DNA of 64,000 bases, taken from assembly GCF_003269295.1 (NCBI RefSeq), contig NZ_QLTT01000007.1, positions 248,001-312,000 on the forward strand, in the 5' to 3' direction. This document shows positions 9,020 to 17,721 of the stretch, piece after piece. The notes below the pieces were generated by a model, which worked only from the letters and a program-made list of their open reading frames with translations, was not told where the DNA came from and searched no databases. Every line of letters begins with the position of its first letter. The stretch's first letter is position 1. Made by a program: the position numbers and the translations under genes. This DNA comes from Lentzea atacamensis. Lineage in GTDB: Bacteria > Actinomycetota > Actinomycetes > Mycobacteriales > Pseudonocardiaceae.

Positions 9020-9475
9020 TCACACCTGGGCGCCGTCGTCCCATCCCGAGTCGGGTGGCGGGGTGTTGCGCATGCGCAGGATCAGCCAGCCGACGCCCGC
9101 GCACAGCGCGACGAGCGACAGCGGCGTGCCGATGCGCGGCTGGAGGCCGAAGATGCCGGGGGCGACCAGGAGGACGATGCCGAGCACGAAGAGGCCGAGC
9201 GCCGCGATCGTGGACGCGCGCAGCACCGGGAACGGCGGCGGCTCCGGCGGGACGTAGTGGTCCTCGTCGTCCCGATCTCGCCGATCAGGTTCTTCCACGG
9301 GCTCGGTCGCGATGTCGTCGGTCGCGTCGTCGCGTAGCTTGAGGTCCTCCGGACCCGCCTCGTCGAGGTCGAGCCAGTCCTTGCCGACCCCGTCCCGTTC
9401 GAGACCCGCGACGATCTCGGCAAAGAGCTCGTCGACGTTCTCGGGGCCGTCGGTCGAGTCGCGCCGGGCGTTCAT
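9020..9475 (-). CDS. Conserved two-TM membrane protein
   Basis: This 151-residue protein starts MNARRDSTDGPENVDELF at 9475; the longer upstream frame overlaps the acyltransferase and is not credible. The first ~95 residues are acidic and hydrophilic (DRRDRDDEDHYVPPEPPPF). Two hydrophobic helices follow (IAALGLFVLGIVLLVAPGIF and TPLSLVALCAGVGWLILRM), then a short acidic tail. The pattern suggests an inner-membrane protein with a long cytoplasmic N-terminus. I do not recognise a functional family. It is divergent from the acyltransferase gene. Confidence 0.75.
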   Translation of the reverse strand: MNARRDSTDGPENVDELFAEIVAGLERDGVGKDWLDLDEAGPEDLKLRDDATDDIATEPVEEPDRRDRDDEDHYVPPEPPPFPVLRASTIAALGLFVLGIVLLVAPGIFGLQPRIGTPLSLVALCAGVGWLILRMRNTPPPDSGWDDGAQV

Positions 9476-9667
9476 CCAGAGCCTCTCCGTGTGCCGCAAC
9501 CCTCTTGACCCCTCATCGTTGCACGGGCGGGATGTGTTGCGGGTTACGGCAGTCGGCTCAGTCATGGCCGTGACGCACTGACTCGGGATTCGTTGTGTGA
9601 GGTGCGGTCGGCTCCGTAGGCTGGTTGTCGGGATCAAGGTTCGGTGTCTAGGGAGGCGCTTCCCGCT

Positions 9668-10402
9668 GTGCTGTACTGGATCATGAAGCACGTCCTCCTG
9701 GGACCGATTCTGCGGCTGTTCTTCCAGCCGAAGATCATCGAGGGCGCCGAGAACATTCCCAAGGAGGGTGGCGCGATCCTGGCGAGCAATCACCTCGCCG
9801 TTTCCGACTCCTTCTTCCTGCCGCTGATGTTGTCGCGGCGCGTGACCTTTCCCGCCAAGATCGAGTACTTCACCGGTACCGGGCTCAAGGGCAAGCTGCA
9901 GAGGTGGTTCTTCTCCGGCGTCGGTCAGGTGCCGATCGACCGGTCCAGCGCCTCTGCCGCCCAGGGCGCGCTCGACACCGGCGTGCGGATCGTGCGCGAG
10001 GGCAAGCTGCTCGGCATCTACCCCGAGGGCACCCGTTCGCCCGATGGCCGCCTCTACAAGGGCAAGGTCGGTGTCGCGTGGATCGCGCTGGAGTCCGGCG
10101 CGCCGGTCATCCCGGTGGCGATGTTCGGCACGGACAAGGCGAACCCCATCGGCTCCCGGATGTGGAAGCCGTACCCGATCCGCATCAAGATCGGTAAGCC
10201 GCTCGACTTCTCCCGCTACGAGGGCCTGTCCGGCGACAGGTTCGTGCTGCGATCCATCACCGACGAGATCATGTACGCGCTGATGGAGCTTTCCGGCCAG
10301 GAGTACGTCGACGTCTACGCGGCGAAGGCGAAGGAACAGCCGGCGAACGTCCCGGAGCAGGGCAAGCCCGCCGACCGGGTGCCCGAGACGAAGGCGGGCT
10401 GA
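9668..10402 (+). CDS. 1-acylglycerol-3-phosphate O-acyltransferase, PlsC family
   Basis: This PlsC-type acyltransferase of ~244 residues transfers an acyl chain to lysophosphatidic acid or a related acceptor at the membrane. The HX4D catalytic motif is NHLAVSD, and the acceptor-phosphate motif is YPEGTRSPDG. I favour the GTG at 9668, which follows GGGAGG at 9651, over a GTG at 9644; an ATG at 9683 is a further option. It is the positional equivalent of Rv2182c. The C-terminal tail is charged and probably disordered. Confidence 0.88.
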   Translation: MLYWIMKHVLLGPILRLFFQPKIIEGAENIPKEGGAILASNHLAVSDSFFLPLMLSRRVTFPAKIEYFTGTGLKGKLQRWFFSGVGQVPIDRSSASAAQGALDTGVRIVREGKLLGIYPEGTRSPDGRLYKGKVGVAWIALESGAPVIPVAMFGTDKANPIGSRMWKPYPIRIKIGKPLDFSRYEGLSGDRFVLRSITDEIMYALMELSGQEYVDVYAAKAKEQPANVPEQGKPADRVPETKAG

Positions 10403-10424
10403 CCGCACCCCCTAGGGTGTCGCG

Positions 10425-10937
10425 GTGCGGTTCTTCTACGACTGTGAGTTCATCGAGGACGGGGTGACGATCGACCTCGTGTCGATCGGTGTGGTCGACG
10501 AGGAAGGCCGCGAGTTCTACGCCGTGTCCACCGAGTTCGACCCCGAGCGCGCGGGGCCGTGGGTGCGGCAGAACGTCCTCAACCAGCTGCCCTCGCCCGC
10601 GGACAAGGCATGGCGCAGCCGCGAACGCATCCGCGAGGACCTGCTCGACTTCCTCGGCGCCCGCAACGCCGCGCGCGACGAGGTGGAACTGTGGGCGTGG
10701 TTCGCCGCCTACGACCACGTCGCGCTGGCGCAGCTGTGGGGCGCGATGCCGGCGTTGCCGCGCGCCCTGCCCCGCTTCACCCGCGACCTGCGGCAACGCT
10801 GGGAGGACGTCGGACGTCCCAAGCTGCCCGCCCCGCCCGCGGACGCGCACGACGCCCTCGCCGACGCCCGCCACAACCTCGCGCGGTGGAAGGTGATCGA
10901 GGAACAGCGGCGGAAACTCGGCTTTCCCGTCCGGTAA
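10425..10937 (+). CDS. DEDDh-type 3'-5' exoribonuclease, Rv2179c-like
   Basis: This 170-residue nuclease is of the compact RNase T/DnaQ-like group to which M. tuberculosis Rv2179c belongs; that enzyme is an RNA 3'-5' exonuclease with a preference for adenylate tails. DEDDh residues are visible: D and E in FYDCEF near the start, the aspartate in AAYDHVAL (~95), and the late histidine/aspartate pair in HDALADARHN. The start is a GTG at 10425. It stands alone, 22 bases after the acyltransferase, so it may share that transcript. Confidence 0.85.
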   Translation: MRFFYDCEFIEDGVTIDLVSIGVVDEEGREFYAVSTEFDPERAGPWVRQNVLNQLPSPADKAWRSRERIREDLLDFLGARNAARDEVELWAWFAAYDHVALAQLWGAMPALPRALPRFTRDLRQRWEDVGRPKLPAPPADAHDALADARHNLARWKVIEEQRRKLGFPVR

Positions 10938-11013
10938 GTGAGACCCGCATTGCTGCACCGATACAGCTCGTGAAAGTCTGAGTGACACAGAACACGAGAG
11001 ATTGGGCAAGCAG

Positions 11014-12042
11014 ATGCGCATCGGTGTGCTCACTGGCGGTGGTGACTGCCCCGGTCTGAACGCCGTGATCCGGGCCGTGGTCCGCAAGGGAATCAAGGCT
11101 CACGGCTGGGAGGTCGTCGGGTTCCGCAACGGGTGGCAGGGCCCGATCGAGAACCTCACCAAGCCGATCGGTCTCACGGACGTCGAGGACATTCTCACGC
11201 GCGGTGGCACGATCCTGGGCTCGTCGCGCACCAACCCCTACAAGGTCGAGGGCGGTGTCGACCGCATCCGCGAAGTTCTCGCGGAGAACAAGGTCGACGC
11301 GCTGATCGCCATCGGCGGCGAGGACACCCTGGGTGTCGCCAAGAAGCTGACCGACGACGGCATCGGCGTCGTCGGTGTGCCGAAGACCATCGACAACGAC
11401 CTCGGCGCCACGGACTACACGTTCGGCTTCGACACGGCCGTGCACATCGCGACCGAGGCCATCGACCGCCTCCGCACCACGGCCGAGTCGCACCACCGTG
11501 CGCTCGTCGTCGAGGTCATGGGCCGGCACGCGGGCTGGATCGCGCTGCACTCGGGTCTCGCGGGTGGCGCGAACGTCATCCTCGTCCCGGAGCGCCCGTT
11601 CAGCGTCGACAAGGTCGTCGAGTGGGTCGAGCGCCGTTTCGAGCGCGAGTTCGCGCCGATCATCGTCGTCGCCGAGGGCGCGATGCCCGAGGGCGGCGCC
11701 GAGGTGCTGCACTCCGGTGAGCGCGACGCCTTCGGTCACGTCCGCCTCGGTGGCGTCGGCCAGTGGCTCGCGGAGGAGATCGCGGACCGCACCGGCAAGG
11801 AGTCGCGCGCGGCGATCCTCGGCCACATCCAGCGCGGTGGCACGCCGACCGCGTACGACCGCGTCCTCGCGACCCGCTTCGGCCTCAACGCCGTCGACGC
11901 CGTCGCGGATGGCGACTTCGGTGTCATGGTCGCGCTGCGCGGCACCGACATCGTGCGCGTGAAGCTGTCGGAGGCGACGGCCGAGCTCAAGACCGTTCCG
12001 ACGGAGCGCTACGAAGAGGCCGAGGTCTTCTTCGGGGCCTGA
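11014..12042 (+). CDS. pfp: 6-phosphofructokinase, predicted pyrophosphate-dependent
   Basis: This 342-residue phosphofructokinase has GGGDCPGLNAVIR at 8-20 and the catalytic PKTIDND at 123-129. The phosphoryl-donor residues are Asp104 in GGEDTLG and Lys124, numbered from the ATG at 11014, which coincides with E. coli numbering. ATP-dependent enzymes have glycine at 104. Asp104 with Lys124 is the signature of pyrophosphate-dependent enzymes such as that of Amycolatopsis methanolica. I therefore predict reversible fructose 6-phosphate phosphorylation with PPi. An in-frame TTG at 11002 is a less likely start. The gene is followed by palindromic element copy 2, which may end its transcript. Confidence 0.88.
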   Translation: MRIGVLTGGGDCPGLNAVIRAVVRKGIKAHGWEVVGFRNGWQGPIENLTKPIGLTDVEDILTRGGTILGSSRTNPYKVEGGVDRIREVLAENKVDALIAIGGEDTLGVAKKLTDDGIGVVGVPKTIDNDLGATDYTFGFDTAVHIATEAIDRLRTTAESHHRALVVEVMGRHAGWIALHSGLAGGANVILVPERPFSVDKVVEWVERRFEREFAPIIVVAEGAMPEGGAEVLHSGERDAFGHVRLGGVGQWLAEEIADRTGKESRAAILGHIQRGGTPTAYDRVLATRFGLNAVDAVADGDFGVMVALRGTDIVRVKLSEATAELKTVPTERYEEAEVFFGA

Positions 12043-12084
12043 TATCCGATATATCGCGTGCCGTCACAACGCCGTGCCGGCCCG

Positions 12085-12166
12085 CCGATATATCAGTTAT
12101 GCAAAAGACGTTTGCGGTCGTCCGCAAACGTCTTTTGCATAAGGATGGGTTTGCGCAGGTCAGAAG
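12085..12166. repeat. Mosaic palindromic element, copy 2
   Basis: The order is CCGATATATCAG (12085-12096), a 21-bp perfect stem (12097-12117 with 12122-12142; arm TTATGCAAAAGACGTTTGCG plus G) around the loop TCGT, then GGATGGGTTTGCGCAGGTCAG. A second AT-rich copy, CCGATATATCG, stands at 12046-12056. This copy is almost the exact reverse complement of the element at 24694-24773. It fills the gap between the convergent phosphofructokinase and DUF2891 genes; the GGTCAG box contains the DUF2891 stop codon. Confidence 0.9.
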
Positions 12167-13167
12167 GCTTTCACGTCGAGGTAGGCGGCGAACGTGCCGA
12201 GCCAGTGGTCGGCCATGTAGCCGTGCCCGCCGAACACGTAGGTCCACCCGGCCTCGCGATGCGATGCCGAAGCGGTCCGGGCCAGTTCGGCATACCGGTG
12301 CCCGTCCGGCAGCGACTCCGCGATCGCCTCCCAGTTCCACGCCCGCGACAACGCGAGCCCGGCCAGGTGCGAGCCGTAGGGGTCGCTGGGATCGTCGACC
12401 GGGAAGGGCTCGCGCAGCACGCGCCACCGTTCCGCGTCGAGGTCCGGCAGGTACGCGTCGAACCACGCGGCGAAATCCTCGGCGTTCAGAGCACGGCGCA
12501 TCAGGTCGGCCGTCGTCAGCGCGGGCGACAGGAAGTCCGCGGCGTCCGGCTCGAACCCGCCGTACGCGACCTCGTCCCGGTGCCACCGCAAGGCGGCGTC
12601 CACGCACGCAGAAGCCAGCTCGGAGTCCCCGTTCACCTGAGCGGCGTCCAGCACCAGGCCGGTGGCGAACGCGGTGTTGCCGTGGGTCCCCGTCCGCACC
12701 GGCAGCCGCGCTGCCGAGATCCACTCCAGCCACCGGTCGCGCAGCACGTCCGCGATCGGCGCCACCGACCACGGCAGGCCGGAGGTTCGCAGCTCCGCGT
12801 CGAGCAGCAGCAGCCACGCCCACCCGTACGGCCGTTCCCAGTGCCGCCCCGCCGGCGAGGCGAAGAACGAGGCCTCGACGGCGCAGTTGTCGGGGGTGAC
12901 CAGCTTGTCCAGCGCGTCACGGGCCAGGTCGGCGCCCGGCAGCGACGGGCGCAGCCGCAGCAGCCGCACGGCGAGCCACGTCTGGTGCACGCACGAGTGC
13001 CAGTCGAACGACCCGGCGAACACGGGGTGCAGGACCCGCTGCGGTATCAGCCGATCGTCGCCGTCGATGACGTGTGTCCAGTGCACCGGGTGATCGCGCT
13101 GGATGTTGTCGATCGCGATGGCCAGCAGCCGGGTCGCGGTGCTGTCATCCAGCCGGGTGGCGTTCAT
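12160..13167 (-). CDS. DUF2891 domain protein
   Basis: This cytoplasmic protein of 335 residues matches DUF2891. The recognisable block is GSFDWHSCVHQTWLAVRLL (~55-73), with many conserved tryptophans and histidines (GWAWLLLLDAEL, RTGTHGNTAFATG, DFLSPALTTADLM). The all-helical pattern resembles alpha/alpha-barrel proteins that act on sugars, but no activity is established for the family that I know. I chose ATG 13167; a GTG two codons upstream is possible. It is divergent from DAHP synthase and its 3' end carries element copy 2. Confidence 0.85.
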   Translation of the reverse strand: MNATRLDDSTATRLLAIAIDNIQRDHPVHWTHVIDGDDRLIPQRVLHPVFAGSFDWHSCVHQTWLAVRLLRLRPSLPGADLARDALDKLVTPDNCAVEASFFASPAGRHWERPYGWAWLLLLDAELRTSGLPWSVAPIADVLRDRWLEWISAARLPVRTGTHGNTAFATGLVLDAAQVNGDSELASACVDAALRWHRDEVAYGGFEPDAADFLSPALTTADLMRRALNAEDFAAWFDAYLPDLDAERWRVLREPFPVDDPSDPYGSHLAGLALSRAWNWEAIAESLPDGHRYAELARTASASHREAGWTYVFGGHGYMADHWLGTFAAYLDVKAF

Positions 13168-13212
13168 GGCCACATCATGCAGGGCGTTGTCTCAACAGGG
13201 CAGAGGTCGATA

Positions 13213-13243
13213 GTTGACAAGTAACAGACTTCACTCGCAATAC
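13213..13243 (+). promoter_or_regulatory. Possible promoter upstream of DAHP synthase
   Basis: A consensus TTGACA (13214-13219) is followed, 18 bases on, by the weak -10-like CAATAC (13238-13243). It points toward the aroG start at 13323 and would leave a leader of about 75 bases. The -10 match is poor, so this is a suggestion only. Confidence 0.3.
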
Positions 13244-13322
13244 ACCATCGGGCGGCATCCGTGCCGGCACCCGTGCAACTGCTGACAGGCCCGGCCGGGT
13301 CTCTCAGTGTGGGACAACTAGG

Positions 13323-14720
13323 ATGAGCAGCGTGAACTGGACCGTGGACGTGCCCATCGACACGCTTCCCGAGCTTCCGCCGCTGCCTCCGGAAATGCGC
13401 AAGCGCCTGGACGACGCCCTGTCGCGCCCGGCCGCCCAGCAGCCCGAATGGCCCGACGCCGAACAGGTGCGTCGCGTGCGGACCGTGCTCGAGAGCGTGC
13501 CGCCGATCACCGTGCCCGCCGAGATCGACCGGCTGCACACGCAACTGGCGCAGGTCGCGAACGGTGAGGCGTTTCTTCTGCAGGGCGGTGACTGCGCCGA
13601 GACGTTCGCGGACAACACCGAGCCGCACATCCGCGCGAACATCCGGACCCTGCTGCAGATGGCCGTGGTTTTGACCTACGGCGCGAGCCTGCCCGTGGTG
13701 AAGGTCGGCCGCATCGCCGGCCAGTACGCCAAGCCGCGTTCGTCGAACATCGACGCGCTCGGCCTGCCGTCCTACCGCGGCGACATCATCAACTCCCTGG
13801 TCGCGACGCCCGAGGCCAGGATCCCCGACCCCGGCCGCATGATCCGTGCCTACGCCAACGCCGGCGCGGCCATGAACCTGCTGCGTGCGCTCACCGGCGC
13901 GGGTCTCGCCGACCTGCACCGGGTGCACGACTGGAACAGGGACTTCGTGCGCACCTCGCCCGCCGGCGAGCGCTACGAGGCCCTGGCCAGCGAGATCGAC
14001 CGCGGCCTGAAGTTCATGTCGGCCTGCGGCGTCAACGACCAGTCGCTGCACGGCACGGAGATCTTCGCCTCGCACGAGGCGCTGCTGCTCGACTACGAGC
14101 GTGCGCTGCTGCGCCTGGACACCACCGGTGACCAGCCGAAGCTGTACGACCTGTCCTCGCACTTCGTGTGGATCGGTGAGCGCACCCGTCAGCTCGACGG
14201 CGCGCACATCGCGTTCGCGGAGATGCTCGCGAACCCGATCGGCCTGAAGATCGGCCCGACGACGTCGCCGGAGATGGCCGTCGAGTACGTCGAGCGTCTC
14301 GACCCGCGCAACGAGCCGGGCCGCCTGACGCTCATCTCGCGCATGGGCAACCAGAAGGTGCGCGACGTGCTGCCGGCCATCATCGAGAAGGTCGAGGCGA
14401 GCGGCCACAAGGTCATCTGGCAGTGCGACCCGATGCACGGCAACACGCACGAGTCGAGCACCGGCTACAAGACCCGGCACTTCGACCGGATCGTCGACGA
14501 GGTCCAGGGCTTCTTCGAGGTGCACCGCCGGCTCGGCACGCACCCCGGTGGCATCCACATCGAGCTGACGGGTGAGGACGTCACCGAGTGCCTGGGTGGC
14601 GCGCAGGAGATCTCGGACGACGACCTCGCCGGCCGCTACGAGACGGCGTGCGACCCGCGCCTGAACACGCAGCAGTCGCTCGAGCTCGCGTTCCTCGTCG
14701 CCGAGATGCTGCGTTCGTAG
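13323..14720 (+). CDS. aroG: 3-deoxy-7-phosphoheptulonate synthase, class II
   Basis: This 465-residue class II DAHP synthase condenses phosphoenolpyruvate with erythrose 4-phosphate, the first step of the shikimate pathway. Its length matches the M. tuberculosis enzyme (about 462). Characteristic blocks are FLLQGGDCAETFADN, RIAGQYAKPRSS, SHEALLLDYERAL, KIGPTTSPEM, WQCDPMHGNTH and GGIHIELTGEDVTECLGG, which include the metal ligands (Cys, His, Glu, Asp). The start is ATG 13323. A bidirectional terminator separates it from the convergent kinase gene. Confidence 0.95.
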   Translation: MSSVNWTVDVPIDTLPELPPLPPEMRKRLDDALSRPAAQQPEWPDAEQVRRVRTVLESVPPITVPAEIDRLHTQLAQVANGEAFLLQGGDCAETFADNTEPHIRANIRTLLQMAVVLTYGASLPVVKVGRIAGQYAKPRSSNIDALGLPSYRGDIINSLVATPEARIPDPGRMIRAYANAGAAMNLLRALTGAGLADLHRVHDWNRDFVRTSPAGERYEALASEIDRGLKFMSACGVNDQSLHGTEIFASHEALLLDYERALLRLDTTGDQPKLYDLSSHFVWIGERTRQLDGAHIAFAEMLANPIGLKIGPTTSPEMAVEYVERLDPRNEPGRLTLISRMGNQKVRDVLPAIIEKVEASGHKVIWQCDPMHGNTHESSTGYKTRHFDRIVDEVQGFFEVHRRLGTHPGGIHIELTGEDVTECLGGAQEISDDDLAGRYETACDPRLNTQQSLELAFLVAEMLRS

Positions 14721-14747
14721 AAGTTTCCTGAAGACGAGCTGAAGAAC

Positions 14748-14780
14748 GAAGGGCCCCGCGTCGAGAACGCGGGGCCCTTC
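14748..14780. terminator. Bidirectional intrinsic terminator between aroG and the kinase gene
   Basis: A 13-bp perfect stem, GAAGGGCCCCGCG paired with CGCGGGGCCCTTC, has the 7-base loop TCGAGAA. A run containing CTTTG follows on the plus side and CTTC on the minus side. It lies midway in the 72-base gap between two convergent genes. Confidence 0.85.
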
Positions 14781-14792
14781 GCTTTGTCCTGA

Positions 14793-16802
14793 TCAGAGAC
14801 CGACGATCGTGATCTCCGTGCCGCGCCTCACCCGTGTGCGCGGCGGGATCGACTGGTTCACGACGGTCGCGTTGTTGCTCTTGTTGAACTCGACCTTCAC
14901 CTTCAGACCGAGCTTTTCGAGCTCCTCCTTGGCCTCGCGCACCTTCAACCGCGTCACCTCGGGGACCTCGACCTCCTTGTTGCTCTGGAAGAACACGGTG
15001 ACGCGCTTGTTTGCCGTGCCCTCCAGCACCGTGCCCGCCGGCGGATCCGTCCGCACTGCGCGCGCCTCGTCGCCGTCGGCGGCGTCCTCACCGCTCGCCT
15101 CGACCGGCTCCAGACCGGCGCGCTGCAGCTCGGCGAACGCCTCGTCCTTCGACCTGCCCGCGACGTTCGGCACCGGCCTGCGCGGCGCTGGGCCCTTGCT
15201 CAGCACCAGGGTCACCGGGTCGGTGGTCTTGATCGCCGTGCCGGGACGCGGATCCAGCGCGACGACCTTGCCGATCGGCACGGTGTCGTGGAACGCGTCC
15301 TTCGTGGCGTCCTTGATCGCCTTGAGCCCCGCCGCCTCGATCTCCTTGGTCGCGGCCTCGACGTCGACGCCGACGTTGACGAACGGCACCACGGGCTTGC
15401 CGCGCGACACGACGATCTTCACGGGCTGGTTCTTGCGCAGCTCGGTGTTCGGAGCGGGATCGGTGCTGATGACCTGGCCGTTCGGCACGTCGTCGGACGG
15501 CACCTTGTCGACCAAGGCGGTGAGGTCGGCGCTGCGGATGAGCTGCGTCGCGTTCTGTTCGGTCTGGCCGACCACCGGGGGCACCGTCGTCCAGCGGCCC
15601 GCGCCGACGTACCAGGTGAACAGGCCGCCGATCAGCACCAGCACGCCGGCCACGGAGCCCAGGATGATGAAGAGCCTCTTCTTGCGCTTGCGCGCTTCCT
15701 CGACCGGGTCGACCTTCGGTTTCCGGTTCTGCGGCGGGCGCCGCCGCGGCGGTTCCGGCCGCGCCATCGTGCGGGTGGCCGAGATGCCCGGCGGCGGCGT
15801 CGGCGGGCCCGTGTTGACGGTCGTCATCGCCGGCTGCACCGGCTGCACCGGCCGGGTCGCCTCGGCGATCGACGGGGGAGTGGCGCCGACCGCGACCGGA
15901 ACCGGCCGCATGACGACCGTCCTGTCGTTCTCGGGCGCCGTGCCGGGTACGGGCACCGGCTGCGGCGTCAGGCCGACCTCCGACCCCACGCGCTCCAGCT
16001 CGGCGAGGAACACGTCCGCGTTCGCCGGCCGCAGCGACGGGTCGCGCCGCGTCGCCTTGCGCACCAGCGTGTCGAGCGCCAAGGGGACGTCCGGGATGGA
16101 TGGGACGTCCGAGGTCACGTGCTGATAGGCCACTGAGATGGCCGTGTCGCCGCGATACGGCGCCTGCCCCGCCAGCATCTCGTAGAGCACGATTCCGGCC
16201 GAGTAGACGTCACTGCGCGCGTCCGCAGCACCCGTCTCAACCTGTTCGGGTGAGAGGTAGGCCACAGTGCCGAGGATCTCGCTGTCGCTCGTGACGCCGT
16301 TCTCGGCGATCGCGCGGGCCAGCCCGAAGTCCGCCACCTTGACCTGGCCGCCCGGCCCGATCAGCACGTTCTCCGGCTTCACGTCCCGATGCACCAGTCC
16401 GGCCCGGTGAGCGGCACCCAACGCGGACAGCACCGGGCCGAGAACGCTCAACGCGATCGCGGGCGGCAGCTTGCCGCGCTGATTCAGCAGGTCACGGAGG
16501 TTTCCGCCGTCGATCAGCTCCATCACCAGGTACACCTGGTCACCGTCGACGCCCTGGTCGTGCACGGACACCACCGCCGGGTGGTGCAACTGTGCCGCCG
16601 CGCGGGCCTCGCGCTCGAAACGCGCGACGAAGGCCGGGTCCGCCGTCAGGTGCGGATCCATCACCTTGATCGCCACATCACGATCGAGGCGGGTGTCGCG
16701 ACCTCGATAGACGGTGGACATGCCACCGCGCGCGAGCACGGAGTCCACCCGGTAGCGCTGCTCGAGCAGTCCACCCATCACGTTCGAAACCGACCTCTCC
16801 AC
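14793..16802 (-). CDS. pknL: PknL-like serine/threonine protein kinase with four PASTA repeats
   Basis: The protein has 669 residues. The kinase domain spans ~15-275, with the glycine loop ARGGMSTVYRG, catalytic Lys46, HRDVKPEN (138-145) and DFG (158-160). A proline-rich juxtamembrane linker (~280-375) leads to one transmembrane helix (~377-398). Four extracytoplasmic PASTA repeats follow (~405-669), a sensor type that binds peptidoglycan or lipid II in PknB/Stk1. The position next to the Rv2175c-like gene matches M. tuberculosis pknL, but that protein as I recall lacks PASTA repeats, so the symbol rests on synteny. The start could be GTG 16802 or ATG 16778. Confidence 0.9.
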   Translation of the reverse strand: MERSVSNVMGGLLEQRYRVDSVLARGGMSTVYRGRDTRLDRDVAIKVMDPHLTADPAFVARFEREARAAAQLHHPAVVSVHDQGVDGDQVYLVMELIDGGNLRDLLNQRGKLPPAIALSVLGPVLSALGAAHRAGLVHRDVKPENVLIGPGGQVKVADFGLARAIAENGVTSDSEILGTVAYLSPEQVETGAADARSDVYSAGIVLYEMLAGQAPYRGDTAISVAYQHVTSDVPSIPDVPLALDTLVRKATRRDPSLRPANADVFLAELERVGSEVGLTPQPVPVPGTAPENDRTVVMRPVPVAVGATPPSIAEATRPVQPVQPAMTTVNTGPPTPPPGISATRTMARPEPPRRRPPQNRKPKVDPVEEARKRKKRLFIILGSVAGVLVLIGGLFTWYVGAGRWTTVPPVVGQTEQNATQLIRSADLTALVDKVPSDDVPNGQVISTDPAPNTELRKNQPVKIVVSRGKPVVPFVNVGVDVEAATKEIEAAGLKAIKDATKDAFHDTVPIGKVVALDPRPGTAIKTTDPVTLVLSKGPAPRRPVPNVAGRSKDEAFAELQRAGLEPVEASGEDAADGDEARAVRTDPPAGTVLEGTANKRVTVFFQSNKEVEVPEVTRLKVREAKEELEKLGLKVKVEFNKSNNATVVNQSIPPRTRVRRGTEITIVGL

Positions 16803-16870
16803 AGTGCGAGATGGTAAAGCTCAGGATGACCCGGTTGGCGGAAGGGCGTTCACAGTTCGGTTATGGCATC

Positions 16871-17245
16871 GTGACCCCCGTGAGTGCGATTCCTGCCGCT
16901 GCGGATGTACTGGCTGCCGATCTGGAGGTTCTTCCCCTCCCCGAGGTGGCCGACCGAATGGGACTTCCGGTCACCCGGGTCCACCAACTGCTGCGCGACG
17001 GGCAACTGCTCGCCGAGCGGCGCGACGGCGTTCTCGTCGTCCCCGAAGCATTCCTCGCTGCCGGAGGTGTGGTGAAGGGTCTGCCCGGCACCATCACGGT
17101 GCTGCGCGACCAGGGCTTCTCCACGGACGAGATTCTGCGCTGGCTCTTCACGGAGGACGAGAGCCTCCCTGGCACTCCGATCGAAGCATTGCGCGGAGAC
17201 CGTGGGCGTGAGGTAAAGCGACGCGCGCAAGCCATGGGCTTCTAG
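16871..17245 (+). CDS. Rv2175c-like winged-helix DNA-binding protein
   Basis: This ~124-residue protein has a MerR/Rv2175c-type DNA-binding fold in its first half (LPLPEVADRMGLPVTRVHQLLRDGQLLAERRDGVLVVPEAF). A conserved C-terminal half follows (GLPGTITVLRDQGFSTDEILRWLF, then VKRRAQAMGF). In M. tuberculosis the homologue is phosphorylated by PknL, which abolishes DNA binding. The divergent kinase next door fits the same regulatory pair here. Starts at GTG 16871 or GTG 16880 are both possible; I see no strong ribosome site. Confidence 0.85.
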   Translation: MTPVSAIPAAADVLAADLEVLPLPEVADRMGLPVTRVHQLLRDGQLLAERRDGVLVVPEAFLAAGGVVKGLPGTITVLRDQGFSTDEILRWLFTEDESLPGTPIEALRGDRGREVKRRAQAMGF

Positions 17246-17314
17246 TTCACACGATGTGGCGGTTCCGGGCTTCTCCGCAGGCGAGAGACGCCCGGAACCC
17301 CTGAACTGGTGCGC

Positions 17315-17713
17315 ATGATCATCAAGACACTGCTCGCCGGCGTCACCGCCGTCGGGCTGCTCCTCTCGCCGGTCGCAGCCACCGCGGCTCCGGCCGTGCA
17401 GGCCAAGCCGACCACGCTCGAACTCGACGCGGGTGGCGCCACGGTCAAGCTGAAGAAGGGCAACCAGCTCCAGATCAAGGGCAAGCTCGGCGCGCAGGGC
17501 GAGCGTCAGCTCACCCTCGGTCTCGACGTGTTCGCCCAGGTCAGGGTCGGTGCGTCGACGTGGACCAACATCTACACCAGGTCCTGCGCGCCGAACTCGA
17601 CGTTCACCGCGAAGCTCACCATCGACGCGTCCGCTGACCTGCGCCTCTACTTCGCGGGCACCAGCGTCTACGCCTCCGCGACGTCCAACATCGTCGGCGT
17701 CGTCGTCATCTAA
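17315..17713 (+). CDS. Small secreted protein of unknown function
   Basis: This 132-residue protein has a clear Sec signal peptide: IIKTLLAGVTAVGLLLSPVA followed by cleavage near ATAAPA. The mature part is rich in alternating beta-strand residues (TTLELDAGGATVKLKKGNQ, LTLGLDVFAQVRV, ADLRLYFAGTSVYASATS), suggesting a small all-beta extracellular domain. Only one cysteine is seen in the mature region. I do not recognise a family. An in-frame GTG at 17309 is an alternative start. Confidence 0.75.
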   Translation: MIIKTLLAGVTAVGLLLSPVAATAAPAVQAKPTTLELDAGGATVKLKKGNQLQIKGKLGAQGERQLTLGLDVFAQVRVGASTWTNIYTRSCAPNSTFTAKLTIDASADLRLYFAGTSVYASATSNIVGVVVI

Positions 17714-17721
17714 AGCCGGGT

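Noticed and set aside
12097..12142. Ordinary rho-independent terminator as the full explanation of the hairpin
   Set aside because: Termination is possible, but a near-identical copy with the same flanking boxes at 24694-24773 shows it belongs to a dispersed repeat, so it is listed as a repeat.
12160..13224. Plus-strand frames over DUF2891
   Set aside because: They lack hydrophobic core patterns and start inside the palindromic element; the minus-strand DUF2891 reading is coherent from end to end.
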